The translations under genes were made by a program, and so were the position numbers. The notes beneath the pieces were generated by a model. It saw only the letters and a list, made by a program, of their open reading frames with translations, ran no database searches and was not told the origin of the DNA. Below, in pieces: positions 9,997 to 17,884 of a stretch of DNA of 34,203 nucleotides (its first letter is position 1; the number at the start of each line of letters is the position of its first letter). Origin of the DNA: Methanobacterium sp. (lineage in GTDB: Archaea; Methanobacteriota; Methanobacteria; Methanobacteriales; Methanobacteriaceae); the NCBI GenBank assembly GCA_020855015.1, contig JAHKLP010000002.1, positions 1-34,203 on the forward strand, written 5' to 3'.

Positions 9997-12001
9997 GTTA
10001 CCAACCTGTATTGAAAAAGAAGAATATGAAAAGAGTCTTTTAGAAAAAAAAGAGACTGGAAAACCATTTGATGGAGATGTTTCTTCTGATATCAGTGTAG
10101 CCCTGGCAGGCAATGCAAACGTAGGTAAAAGTGTTATTTTCAATTATTTAACTGGTTCTGATCAGGTGGTTGGTAACTGGCCTGGAAAGACTGTTAAACG
10201 AGCAGAGGGAAATCTTAATCACCATGGGCAGAAAATCCACATCATCGATCTACCTGGAATATACTCTTTTTCCACCTTTTCCATGGAAGAAATCGTATCC
10301 CGAGAATATATAGCCCATGATAAACCGGATGTGGTAATCAATGTACTGGATGCATCAGTACTGGAGAGGAATCTTTTTTTCACCTTACAGTTAATGGAAA
10401 TGGACATTCCAATGGTGGTATGTCTTAATCAGATGGACATCGCCCGACAAAAAGGTTACCACATTGACGCCAAGAAGTTGGAAAAAGCACTGGGTGTTCC
10501 GGTGGTTCCTACTGTTGCGGTTACTGGTAAAGGGTTAGGTAAACTCATACAAAAGGCAATCAGAGTTGCTAAAACCCAAAAACATGATTATAATGTAGAT
10601 TATGGGGGTGAAGTTGAAAAAGCAATTCGTAACCTTTCAACTTTCCTGGAATCTGAAAAGATAGATATTGGTTATTCCACCAGATGGGTGGCAATTAAAC
10701 TAATGGAAAATGATCCGGAAATTAATAAACTTGTTCAATCTAAATCAGTCCGAGCAATTCAGTATGCAAATCATGTGGCCTTCGAACTGGAGAAAATTCA
10801 TGATGAACCATCATTTGCTATTATTGCTTCGGAAAGATATTCTCTGGCAAGTAAAATATCAGCAGGGGCTCAAAAACAGAAGAAGTTTAAAATGACCTTA
10901 TCAGAAAGATTGGATAAGATTTTGATTCATCCGGTGTATGGTTATTTCACTTCTGCCCTGGTTATCATTGGATTGTTAGTATGGACTTTCGTTTTAGGAA
11001 ATTTCATTTCAGAGTTAATCACAAATGCAATGAGTTTCTTTCAACCAGTAGACCCTGCATTATCAGGGCCTGCTATTGCTGTTTTATGGAATGGTGCTTT
11101 TGGAGGTTTGGTTGCTGGTTTAACTTTGATTGTTCCCTTTGTTATTCCCTTCTATATATTGCTAGCCTACATCCAGAATTCTGGCCTTTTAACCAGAGTA
11201 GCTTTTATGATGGACAGTTTCATGCAAAAAATAGGTCTACATGGTAAAGCATTGATCCCCCTTATCTTAGGATACGGTTGCAGTGTTCCCGCTATTGACA
11301 GCACAAGAATCCTCGAAACAAAAAGAGAAAGGTTGCTGGCAGCTTTCGCCATAACATTTGCTCCGTGCTCTGCAAGAACCATAATAATTCTAAGTTTGGT
11401 GGCTGTTTTCGTCAGTATATGGTGGGCACTGGCCCTTTATGTCTTAGATTTAATCATAATTTTTATAATGGGAAAGATCGCACTCAAGGCCATGCCCGGA
11501 GAAGCAACCGGACTTATAATGGAAATGCACTCTTTGCGGATTCCCTCCTCATCTGTAATTCTTAAGGATACCTGGAACCGTACTAAGGCATTGGCTTATA
11601 TGGTCTTCCCTGTTTTTATAGCAGGGAGTGCATTGATCCAGGTATTTTATGTTCTTGGTGTTTTAGAACCCATCAGTAGTTTTATGGCTCCTTTAACAGT
11701 TGGTTGGTTAAAACTTCCCCTCTTTGCTGGGGTGCTGCTCATAGTTGGTGTAGTGCGGAAAGAGTTTGTGTTAGTTACATTGGTATCCTTTGTGGGTACT
11801 GACCTTTCAGTGGCACTTAATTCAACCCAGTTCATTGTCCTGGCATTAGTGGGGATGTTGTATCTGCCCTGCTTATCAACGTTCAGTATATTGATCAAGG
11901 AGTTCGGATTAAAAGCTGCCAGTGCGATTTCAGCTGCTAATTTAATTACGGCGTTTTTAGTGGGAGGTATAGTTGCTCACGCACTATCTCTGTTTCTTTG
12001 A
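9989..12001 (+). CDS. feoB: Ferrous iron transporter FeoB
   Basis: Cytoplasmic-membrane Fe(II) importer with an N-terminal G domain, 670 residues. G1 is GNANVGKS (41-48), G3 is DLPG (87-90) and G4 is NQMD (147-150). The usual GNPNVGKT has become GNANVGKS. The membrane half has the two Gate regions with the conserved YGCSVPAIDSTR and FAPCSARTIIIL blocks. About 35 extra residues, including Cys7, precede the G domain. I chose the ATG at 9989 because GGAG lies nine bases upstream and the ATG overlaps the regulator's stop (ATGGTTAG); earlier in-frame codons lie deep inside the regulator. The FeoA function is supplied by the upstream fusion protein. No FeoC is visible. Confidence 0.95.
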   Translation: MVRLPTCIEKEEYEKSLLEKKETGKPFDGDVSSDISVALAGNANVGKSVIFNYLTGSDQVVGNWPGKTVKRAEGNLNHHGQKIHIIDLPGIYSFSTFSMEEIVSREYIAHDKPDVVINVLDASVLERNLFFTLQLMEMDIPMVVCLNQMDIARQKGYHIDAKKLEKALGVPVVPTVAVTGKGLGKLIQKAIRVAKTQKHDYNVDYGGEVEKAIRNLSTFLESEKIDIGYSTRWVAIKLMENDPEINKLVQSKSVRAIQYANHVAFELEKIHDEPSFAIIASERYSLASKISAGAQKQKKFKMTLSERLDKILIHPVYGYFTSALVIIGLLVWTFVLGNFISELITNAMSFFQPVDPALSGPAIAVLWNGAFGGLVAGLTLIVPFVIPFYILLAYIQNSGLLTRVAFMMDSFMQKIGLHGKALIPLILGYGCSVPAIDSTRILETKRERLLAAFAITFAPCSARTIIILSLVAVFVSIWWALALYVLDLIIIFIMGKIALKAMPGEATGLIMEMHSLRIPSSSVILKDTWNRTKALAYMVFPVFIAGSALIQVFYVLGVLEPISSFMAPLTVGWLKLPLFAGVLLIVGVVRKEFVLVTLVSFVGTDLSVALNSTQFIVLALVGMLYLPCLSTFSILIKEFGLKAASAISAANLITAFLVGGIVAHALSLFL

Positions 12002-12086
12002 TACTTCACATACTATTTTATTTAATTATATGGTGATTTGAAATGTTGATTGTAAATTTCACGTTTACTATCAGTGGTGATATTAG

Positions 12087-12779
12087 ATGAGATGGAGCTT
12101 GGTTTTAATAGCCATAGCAGTAGTAATATTAGGTTATTCCTTTATAACAGTGGTTAATGGTCCTTTTGAGCCTTTAGGAAGAACTGCATTTGTTAAATTA
12201 GCAAATCCTGATTTTTATCCCGGGCATCCTCATTCTCAACTATTGGCCAAATACGCAGAGGAAAGAAATTCAAAATGCGCATTGATATGTCATTTTGCAG
12301 GAAGTTCCAACTACCGTAGCTATCAGGATGGTGATGTTTTTATCATTGAACTGGCCTTTGTTGACACCCAGGGGACTGGTGCTGAAGGTGATACAAACTA
12401 CTGGGATTCTCTTAGTATAGCTTTCTTTGGTGTTCCAGAGGGTAGATACAAATACAAGTCTGATGGAATTGTATTTGATACCTATGATGAGGCCATGGAT
12501 CATGTCTACACCCTTGCACGTGATCATGGTCAAGAAGGTCCTATACCTATGGCCTGGCATGGAAGTGCCAGGAAAGGCAATCCAGTCTTTATTCAGGGTT
12601 GTGGGTTTCCTTTATATTTTCACATATTGCAAAAAACTTATGGAATTATTCCTGCCTATGTGTATACTCTGTATGGTATGATTTTTCCCTATATCCATAG
12701 CCCCTATCAGTGGTTTGAGTTGAGAAATGCTACAGATCTCCAATTATTATATCGTGGGGGTAATCTGGACTATGAGTAA
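12087..12779 (+). CDS. Unknown protein with N-terminal membrane anchor or signal
   Basis: A 230-residue protein I do not recognise. Residues 1-24 form a hydrophobic segment (LVLIAIAVVILGYSFITVV) that could be a signal peptide or a single anchor, leaving an external domain rich in aromatic residues. Notable stretches are NPDFYPGHPHSQL, ICHFAGSSNYRSYQDGDV and MAWHGSARKGNPVFIQGCG. Three Cys residues remain in the outer part. The ATG at 12087 is supported by GGTGAT six bases upstream. It lies 85 bases after feoB on the same strand, so read-through from the iron operon is possible; a link to iron is speculative. A T-tract follows at 12786-12802. Confidence 0.7.
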   Translation: MRWSLVLIAIAVVILGYSFITVVNGPFEPLGRTAFVKLANPDFYPGHPHSQLLAKYAEERNSKCALICHFAGSSNYRSYQDGDVFIIELAFVDTQGTGAEGDTNYWDSLSIAFFGVPEGRYKYKSDGIVFDTYDEAMDHVYTLARDHGQEGPIPMAWHGSARKGNPVFIQGCGFPLYFHILQKTYGIIPAYVYTLYGMIFPYIHSPYQWFELRNATDLQLLYRGGNLDYE

Positions 12780-12785
12780 AAGCAA

Positions 12786-12802
12786 TTCTTTTTTTTATTT
12801 TT
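12786..12802 (+). terminator. T-tract terminator
   Basis: TTCTTTTTTTTATTTTT starts six bases after the TAA of the preceding gene and ends the feoB-side transcript before the acetate operon promoter. Confidence 0.45.
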
Positions 12803-12864
12803 AGCGGTTTATTAGGTATATTTTCTAAAAAATTAGCTCAATAATCTTGAACCCACGATAATTG

Positions 12865-12913
12865 TAATGATTAATCATAATCTATAATGATTAATAATAG
12901 TAATATATATATA
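12865..12913 (+). promoter_or_regulatory. acs promoter with upstream direct repeat
   Basis: TAATGATTAAT occurs twice, at 12865-12875 and 12885-12895 (period 20 bases). The first copy overlaps a perfect palindrome TGATTAATCA (12868-12877). A TATA element (ATATATATATA) follows at about 12902-12913, predicting a start near 12935 and a leader of about 45 bases. Spacing by two helical turns just upstream of TATA suits an activator or regulator site, which is inferred. Confidence 0.5.
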
Positions 12914-12981
12914 CCAAGAGGAGCTTAGTTATCATCACAGTTAAAAACCAATTTAAATAATTAAAAAAAGGCGGGAGAAGA

Positions 12982-14886
12982 ATGGTACATGATACCACAG
13001 TCCTTCTTGATGAAAGAAGGATTTTCGAACCAAGTGAAGAAATTAAAAAAAGAGCCCACGTTAAAGATTGGGAAGCAGAAATCGAAAAGGGCAAAGACCT
13101 GGAAAAATACTGGGCGGAAAAGGCTGAACAGTTTGAATGGTTCAAAAAATGGGATAAAGTTCTCGATGAATCCAACAAACCTTTCTACAAATGGTTTGTA
13201 GGAGGTAAGATTAATCTAACCTACAATGCAGTAGATCGTTGGATAAAAACCGAAAAACGAAATCAGGTAGCAATCCTCTACATCAATGAACGTGGAGAAG
13301 AGGAAAAAATAACCTTCTATGAACTATACGTGCAGGTGAACAAACTGGCCAATGCACTAAAAAATCTAGGGGTGAAGAAGGGAGACACGGTCTCCACATA
13401 TATGCCCATGTGCCCACAACTTTTAATAGCACTACTGGCCTGCATCAAGATAGGTGCAGTGCACAGCGTTATATATTCTGGACTCAGTGTCGGAGCCTTC
13501 GTGGAACGTATCAACGATGCTAAAGCAAAAGTACTCTTTACTGCCGACGGAACATACCGAAGAGGAAAAATCATCAATTTAAAAACCATTGCAGATGAAG
13601 CCATACTACAGTGTCCCACAGTTGAAACCATAATAGTGGTCAACCACACTGGAACACCAATAAAAATATCCGAATTATCTGGGAGAGAAATCATCTACGA
13701 AAGACTGGTGGATGGTGAACCAGCAGAATGTGAACCCGAACACATGGATGCAGAAGATCCTCTCTTCCTCCTCTACACCTCTGGAAGTACGGGAAAACCT
13801 AAAGGAGTAATGCATACAACGGCTGGTTACATGGTAGGTGCAGCAACCACCCTCCGCAACGTATTCGACATTCACAGTGATGATCTATGGTGGTGTACTG
13901 GAGACATAGGTTGGATCACAGGACACAGCTACGTGATATATGGACCCCTCTTACTGGGAACCACCACCGTAGTTTATGAAGGAGCGCCTGATTATCCTGA
14001 CCCTGGAGTATGGTGGAAGATCGTAGAAAAATACGGAGTCACCAAATTTTACACAGCACCCACAGCCATCCGACACCTCATGAGATTCGGAACAAGGTAC
14101 ACCAACCTCTATAATCTGGACTCTCTACGAATCCTGGGAACAGTTGGAGAACCAATAAACCCAGAAGCCTGGATGTGGTACTACAAAAACGTTGGTAAAG
14201 AACGATGCCCCATCATGGACACATGGTGGCAAACAGAAACAGGAATGCACATGATATCACCGCTACCGGTAACGCCTGTAAAACCAGGATCAGCAACCAG
14301 AGCACTACCCGGCATCGATGCCGATGTGGTTGATGAAGAAGGCAATCCAGTACCTGAGGGCAAAGGAGGATACCTGGTTATCAAAAAACCATGGCCTGCC
14401 ATGTTCCGCACATTATACAAGGATGAAAAACGATTCAAGGATGTTTACTGGAACGAGTTCCCTGGATGCATCTATAAAGCAGGGGATATGGTCCGCCAGG
14501 ATGAAGATGGATATTTCTGGATACAGGGACGAAGTGATGATGTTCTCAAGATTGCTGGTCACCGTATAGGCTCTGCAGAAGTTGAATCAGCCTTTGTGGG
14601 TCACCCAGCAGTTGCTGAGGCAGCAGTTATTGGAAAGTCTGACCCAATTAAGGGTGAAGTCATCAAGGCCTTCATCATCCTTCGAGAAGGATATGAACTC
14701 AAGACACAGCTCATTGAGGATCTTAAAAAACATGTACGATATGAACTGGGGCCGGTTGCAGTCCTTGGTGAAATAGTGCAGGTTGATAAACTCCCCAAAA
14801 CCAGGAGTGGTAAGATCATGAGAAGGATTCTCCGTGCCCAGGAAATGGGCGAGGATCTGGGTGACACTTCCACTCTGGAAGAATAA
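12982..14886 (+). CDS. acs: Acetyl-CoA synthetase, AMP-forming
   Basis: Activates acetate to acetyl-CoA with ATP and CoA through an acetyl-AMP intermediate; in a CO2-reducing methanogen this feeds carbon assimilation. The 634 residues match the family. The ANL-superfamily P-loop is YTSGSTGKPKG near residue 264, the adenylate-binding block is DTWWQTETGMHM near 412, and the C-terminal hinge is followed by PKTRSGKIMRR, with the catalytic Lys near 611 that is subject to acylation control in homologues. GGCGGGAG lies five bases before the ATG. The acetate transporter gene follows 70 bases downstream, and two hairpins end the pair. Propionyl-CoA synthetase is the main alternative, but the neighbour favours acetate. 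Confidence 0.93.
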   Translation: MVHDTTVLLDERRIFEPSEEIKKRAHVKDWEAEIEKGKDLEKYWAEKAEQFEWFKKWDKVLDESNKPFYKWFVGGKINLTYNAVDRWIKTEKRNQVAILYINERGEEEKITFYELYVQVNKLANALKNLGVKKGDTVSTYMPMCPQLLIALLACIKIGAVHSVIYSGLSVGAFVERINDAKAKVLFTADGTYRRGKIINLKTIADEAILQCPTVETIIVVNHTGTPIKISELSGREIIYERLVDGEPAECEPEHMDAEDPLFLLYTSGSTGKPKGVMHTTAGYMVGAATTLRNVFDIHSDDLWWCTGDIGWITGHSYVIYGPLLLGTTTVVYEGAPDYPDPGVWWKIVEKYGVTKFYTAPTAIRHLMRFGTRYTNLYNLDSLRILGTVGEPINPEAWMWYYKNVGKERCPIMDTWWQTETGMHMISPLPVTPVKPGSATRALPGIDADVVDEEGNPVPEGKGGYLVIKKPWPAMFRTLYKDEKRFKDVYWNEFPGCIYKAGDMVRQDEDGYFWIQGRSDDVLKIAGHRIGSAEVESAFVGHPAVAEAAVIGKSDPIKGEVIKAFIILREGYELKTQLIEDLKKHVRYELGPVAVLGEIVQVDKLPKTRSGKIMRRILRAQEMGEDLGDTSTLEE

Positions 14887-14956
14887 ACCAAAAACATGGA
14901 AATAGGAGTGATTTTAGTTAAATTAAAGTAAATAAAACCCTTTGGGGTATGATAGT

Positions 14957-15535
14957 ATGGAAGAAAATAAAAAGCTAGTCGCAATAGAGGATTTAACAGC
15001 TAACCCGGCACCTCTAGGACTTTTAGGGTTTGGATTGACTACAGTATTGTTAAACATACATAACACCGGGCTTTTCCCAATGAATAGTATGATACTGGCC
15101 ATGGGAATAGCCTATGGGGGAATTGCCCAGATTATGGCATGTGCCATGGAATACAAGAAGGGAAACACCTTCGGAACTGTTGCCTTCGGATCATATGGAC
15201 TGTTCTGGTGGAGCTTCGTACTCCTCCTGGTACTCCCCAAAATGAACCTGGCAGAAGCCCCTGATGAACTGGCAGTGGCATCATATCTTGCTATGTGGGG
15301 ATTATTTACACTGGTAATGTTCATTGGAACCTTAAAACTCAGCCGCGGACTGCAAGTAATCTTCGGAGCACTGGCAATATTGTTCTTCCTCCTGGCGATT
15401 GGGGATGTGACTGGTAACGCCACTATAGCTTTAATCGCGGGATACGAAGGAATATTTACTGGCTTTGCCGCAGTATATGTCGGGCTGGCACAGGTCCTCA
15501 ATGAAACCTATGGTAGGGATGTGTTACCCACCTAA
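14957..15535 (+). CDS. AceTr (GPR1/FUN34/YaaH) acetate transporter
   Basis: Six-TM membrane protein of 192 residues that moves acetate or succinate across the cytoplasmic membrane, as SatP does in E. coli. The family signature NPAPLGLLGFGLTT (residues 17-30) is present, followed by six hydrophobic segments. An FGSYGLFWW-type motif in the third is typical of the family. I chose the ATG at 14957 over an in-frame TTG at 14942 because the upstream GGGGT can then act as the ribosome binding site. It lies 70 bases downstream of acs on the same strand with no intervening promoter, so the two genes form an acetate uptake and activation operon. Confidence 0.92.
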   Translation: MEENKKLVAIEDLTANPAPLGLLGFGLTTVLLNIHNTGLFPMNSMILAMGIAYGGIAQIMACAMEYKKGNTFGTVAFGSYGLFWWSFVLLLVLPKMNLAEAPDELAVASYLAMWGLFTLVMFIGTLKLSRGLQVIFGALAILFFLLAIGDVTGNATIALIAGYEGIFTGFAAVYVGLAQVLNETYGRDVLPT

Positions 15536-15553
15536 TAAAGAGATATATCAAAT

Positions 15554-15597
15554 TTATTTAAATAGCACACCGCCTCCGTAAAGGGCTATTTAAATAA
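15554..15597 (+). repeat. 13-bp perfect inverted repeat after the acetate operon
   Basis: TTATTTAAATAGC (15554-15566) pairs exactly with GCTATTTAAATAA (15585-15597) across an 18-base loop. It lies between the transporter stop and the terminator hairpin, so the mRNA 3' end would carry two stacked hairpins. Each arm is itself nearly palindromic around TATTTAAATA. Confidence 0.7.
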
Positions 15598-15602
15598 TAA
15601 TG

Positions 15603-15660
15603 CTTCCTCCAGTATTAATCTGGAGGAAGTCTATTTTTTATTATTTTTATTCATTTTTTA
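15603..15660 (+). terminator. Strong hairpin terminator of the acs operon
   Basis: A perfect 10-bp stem CTTCCTCCAG/CTGGAGGAAG (15603-15612, 15620-15629) with a seven-base loop is followed by a T-rich stretch (TCTATTTTTTATTATTTTT). It closely resembles a bacterial intrinsic terminator, which is uncommon in archaea. The 15661-15771 stretch after it holds nothing I can identify. Confidence 0.7.
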
Positions 15661-15771
15661 TAAACCAGAGAAACATAAAATAAAACTTCGCTATTTTGTT
15701 GTGTTAATATAACAAAAAAATATCATGTTAGGATAAATTCCTAAAAAAAAGTTAAAAGGGAATTTAACAAA

Positions 15772-16168
15772 TCAAACATCTATATCAAAATCAAAATCAA
15801 CTTCACTGGCAGGTTTACCTCCTCGAACTCCCCAGTTATCCATTGGTGGTTCCATTAAGATGATCATAATATCACGGCCATTAATTCCAGGCTTATCACC
15901 CAAATTCTGTACTATATTCGAATAAAGTTTCCTTTTTGCATCCAGACTACGTCCCGGAAAAATATGGATCTGTATAATTGTCACCTGGTCTGTTCGGTCA
16001 GGTGGACATTCAAAATCAGCTTTATCCAATTCGTAGATTCTCTTAAAACCGGTCACTTTCGGGTATCTTAAATGCATCCACCAATGCATTATGAACTCCA
16101 TCTAAAATGGCTTTTTTATATTCAGCACTCTTCCCCTTCCTAATTTCTATCTTAACTAGTGGACACAT
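15772..16168 (-). pseudogene. Tautomerase-family gene with a single-base frameshift
   Basis: Read with one base removed, this encodes a 131-residue tautomerase-family protein. The first frame runs from the ATG at 16168 (MCPLVKIEIRKGKSAEYKKA) for 41 codons to DRF, then meets TAA at 16043-16045. The second frame continues with KRIYELDKADF and ends FDFDIDV. The change is an extra T in a T4 run (plus-strand AAAA, 16045-16048). Both halves carry family features, including IFPGRSLDAKRKLY and WGVRGGKPASEVD. GGAGG lies eight bases before the ATG. Tautomerases use Pro1 exposed after Met removal; here Pro is residue 3. It could be a pseudogene, a sequencing error in the homopolymer, or a +1 frameshift at UUU-UAA. 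Confidence 0.8.
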
Positions 16169-16228
16169 TTTTATAACCTCCTAATGTTTAATCAGATAGT
16201 TCTCATATCGTATAACATAATCTTCAGT

Positions 16229-16242
16229 TGATATTAATATCA
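16229..16242. promoter_or_regulatory. Perfect 14-bp palindrome in the tautomerase-tetR intergenic region
   Basis: TGATATTAATATCA is perfectly self-complementary and lies 61 bases upstream of the tautomerase start (minus strand) and 35 bases upstream of the tetR TATA box. It may be an operator, or simply part of an A/T-rich promoter. Confidence 0.35.
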
Positions 16243-16276
16243 TTTTTTTGATGTTTTGTTGTTTTTTAACACAATC

Positions 16277-16324
16277 TTTATATACAGTTACTGACTACTA
16301 GTTATATTACTGACTAGCTAGTCA
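16277..16324 (+). promoter_or_regulatory. tetR promoter with two TetR-type operators
   Basis: A TATA box TTTATATA (16277-16284) is followed by TGACTACTAGTTA (16292-16304, imperfect palindrome) and TGACTAGCTAGTCA (16311-16324, perfect 14-bp palindrome). Seen another way, TTACTGACTA repeats directly at 16288 and 16307, 19 bases apart. The sites span the expected transcript start, a position suited to autorepression. Confidence 0.7.
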
Positions 16325-16383
16325 TAAATATGATATTATGGTCATGTTGTGATCTAACAGTCATTTGTGCAGGGGTGAATCAT

Positions 16384-17037
16384 ATGGCACTGACAAAATG
16401 GAAGGAAAGAGAAAGACAGCAACGTCAAAACGATATTATAGATGCTGCACGGAAACTATTAGCCGATAGGGACTTTGATCAAGTTTCGATGGATGAAATA
16501 GCAGGACAAATTGGTCTTGGAAAAAGTACACTTTACTTGTATTTTAAAAACAAGGAATCATTGTACTTTGCTATAGTTTTACGCGGCATAAGAATTTGGG
16601 CAGAAATGGTTAAAAAAGAGGTTAAAAAAGGAAATACTGGTTTAGAAAAGTTTAAATTATATGGAAAAGCCAATAGGGATTTTTCAAATAAATATCCTGA
16701 TTATTTCAGACTTTTATATTCCCCCACCTCCATCAGAAAACAATTTGATATGGATAAAATGAGCAGTAGTGAAGAGTTCCAAGAAGTAAGGGAATTATTC
16801 AAAGAAATAATGTCCATCGGAATTGATTTCATACAAAAGGGCATAGAAGAAGGCGAAATCAGACCAGATGTTGATCCCACAGAAGCAACTATTCTCCTAT
16901 CAGTAATATACAATGGTAAGGTAAATATGGGCGACTGGGCCAAAGAGCTGTTAGAAAACAGGGGAATTGATGATGAGAAATTCAGCAAGGATATAGGGGA
17001 TCTATTTATTCATATGATAGTTAAGGATACGGATTAG
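16384..17037 (+). CDS. TetR/AcrR-family transcriptional regulator
   Basis: A 217-residue ligand-responsive repressor. The N-terminal TetR helix-turn-helix covers about residues 10-58, with recognition segment MDEIAGQIGLGKSTLYLYFKNKESL. The remaining helical domain would bind a small effector and dimerise. I placed the start at the ATG at 16384 because AGGGGTGA lies five bases upstream; an in-frame ATG at 16330 would add 18 unrelated residues and overlap the operator region. The DUF169 gene starts 39 bases after the stop and an MFS efflux gene follows, so this is probably the local repressor of an efflux operon. Two palindromes lie at its promoter. The effector is unknown. Confidence 0.92.
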   Translation: MALTKWKERERQQRQNDIIDAARKLLADRDFDQVSMDEIAGQIGLGKSTLYLYFKNKESLYFAIVLRGIRIWAEMVKKEVKKGNTGLEKFKLYGKANRDFSNKYPDYFRLLYSPTSIRKQFDMDKMSSSEEFQEVRELFKEIMSIGIDFIQKGIEEGEIRPDVDPTEATILLSVIYNGKVNMGDWAKELLENRGIDDEKFSKDIGDLFIHMIVKDTD

Positions 17038-17076
17038 TATAAAAATCAGCTTTAAAGTGTAAAAGAGGCGTTAAAT

Positions 17077-17763
17077 ATGAATTATAATGAATCAGGAGAA
17101 AAATTAAACCAACTTTTAAAATTAGAAAATCAACCAGTAGCCATAAAATGGTCTGTAGGCCAGCCAAAAAATGTTCAAAAAGAGGAAGGTAAATCAAGAT
17201 TCTGCGAAAAACTAACCAAAGCCATGGATGGAGAAATATTCTATACCACCCTAGAAGAGGAAGAATGCATGGGTGGTGCAAGGTATTCTGGACTTAAAGA
17301 CATGGGCGAATACCCTGCAAATGTCCAAAGCGGAGCATTTATGGTAAAAAAAGGCCTGTATAAGAGTATTCCTGCAGTTCAGCGTTCAAGGGAAAATGAA
17401 ACATACATCACCCCTGGAATTTTTAATTCTATTATTTTTGCTCCGCTAAATAAGGCAGAGTTTCAACCAGATGTGGTATTTGTGGTTTGCAATGCTAAAC
17501 AGGGTATGGAAATTCTCCATGCCAATGCATATGATTCAGGGGAACACGGCTTAGGTGCCGATGCCGCACCAGTATGCAGTTCAATGGCAGCAGCACCATA
17601 TATGGCTGGAAAAGTCACTTATGGATTGGGTGATGTTGCTGCAAGGCAAAATATGGATATCAATCCGGAAGATATAATGGTTAGTATTCCTGGGAGTGAC
17701 TTATCACGAATAGTATCAAATTTAGGAGAGATGCGAACTAAAATGTTTTTTAAAGAAAAATGA
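17077..17763 (+). CDS. DUF169 family protein
   Basis: A 228-residue cytoplasmic protein of the DUF169 family, common in methanogens and anaerobes and without an assigned reaction that I know of. It opens NYNESGEKLNQLLKLENQPVAIKW, typical of the family. It has conserved Cys residues in SRFCEKL, EEECMGGARYSGL and APVCSS (near residues 48, 66 and 165), which could bind a metal or cluster. GAGGCG precedes the ATG by nine bases. It lies between the TetR regulator and the MFS transporter on the same strand, 39 bases after the first and 121 before the second. Co-regulation with efflux suggests a role in handling a toxic or redox-active compound; that is inference. Confidence 0.85.
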   Translation: MNYNESGEKLNQLLKLENQPVAIKWSVGQPKNVQKEEGKSRFCEKLTKAMDGEIFYTTLEEEECMGGARYSGLKDMGEYPANVQSGAFMVKKGLYKSIPAVQRSRENETYITPGIFNSIIFAPLNKAEFQPDVVFVVCNAKQGMEILHANAYDSGEHGLGADAAPVCSSMAAAPYMAGKVTYGLGDVAARQNMDINPEDIMVSIPGSDLSRIVSNLGEMRTKMFFKEK

Positions 17764-17884
17764 TTTTCAGTAAATAACTCTATTTTAAATCCTTTAGCCA
17801 TTAATCTGCATTAAAAAGCAATTTCTCCCTTAAATACCCTAAAAATTAGAGTTATATCTTCTAAAAATTGACCATGTGATAATC

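Noticed and set aside
16330..16383. Extended N-terminus for the TetR regulator from ATG 16330
   Set aside because: The extra 18 residues have no family counterpart, and a strong ribosome binding site sits directly before the ATG at 16384.
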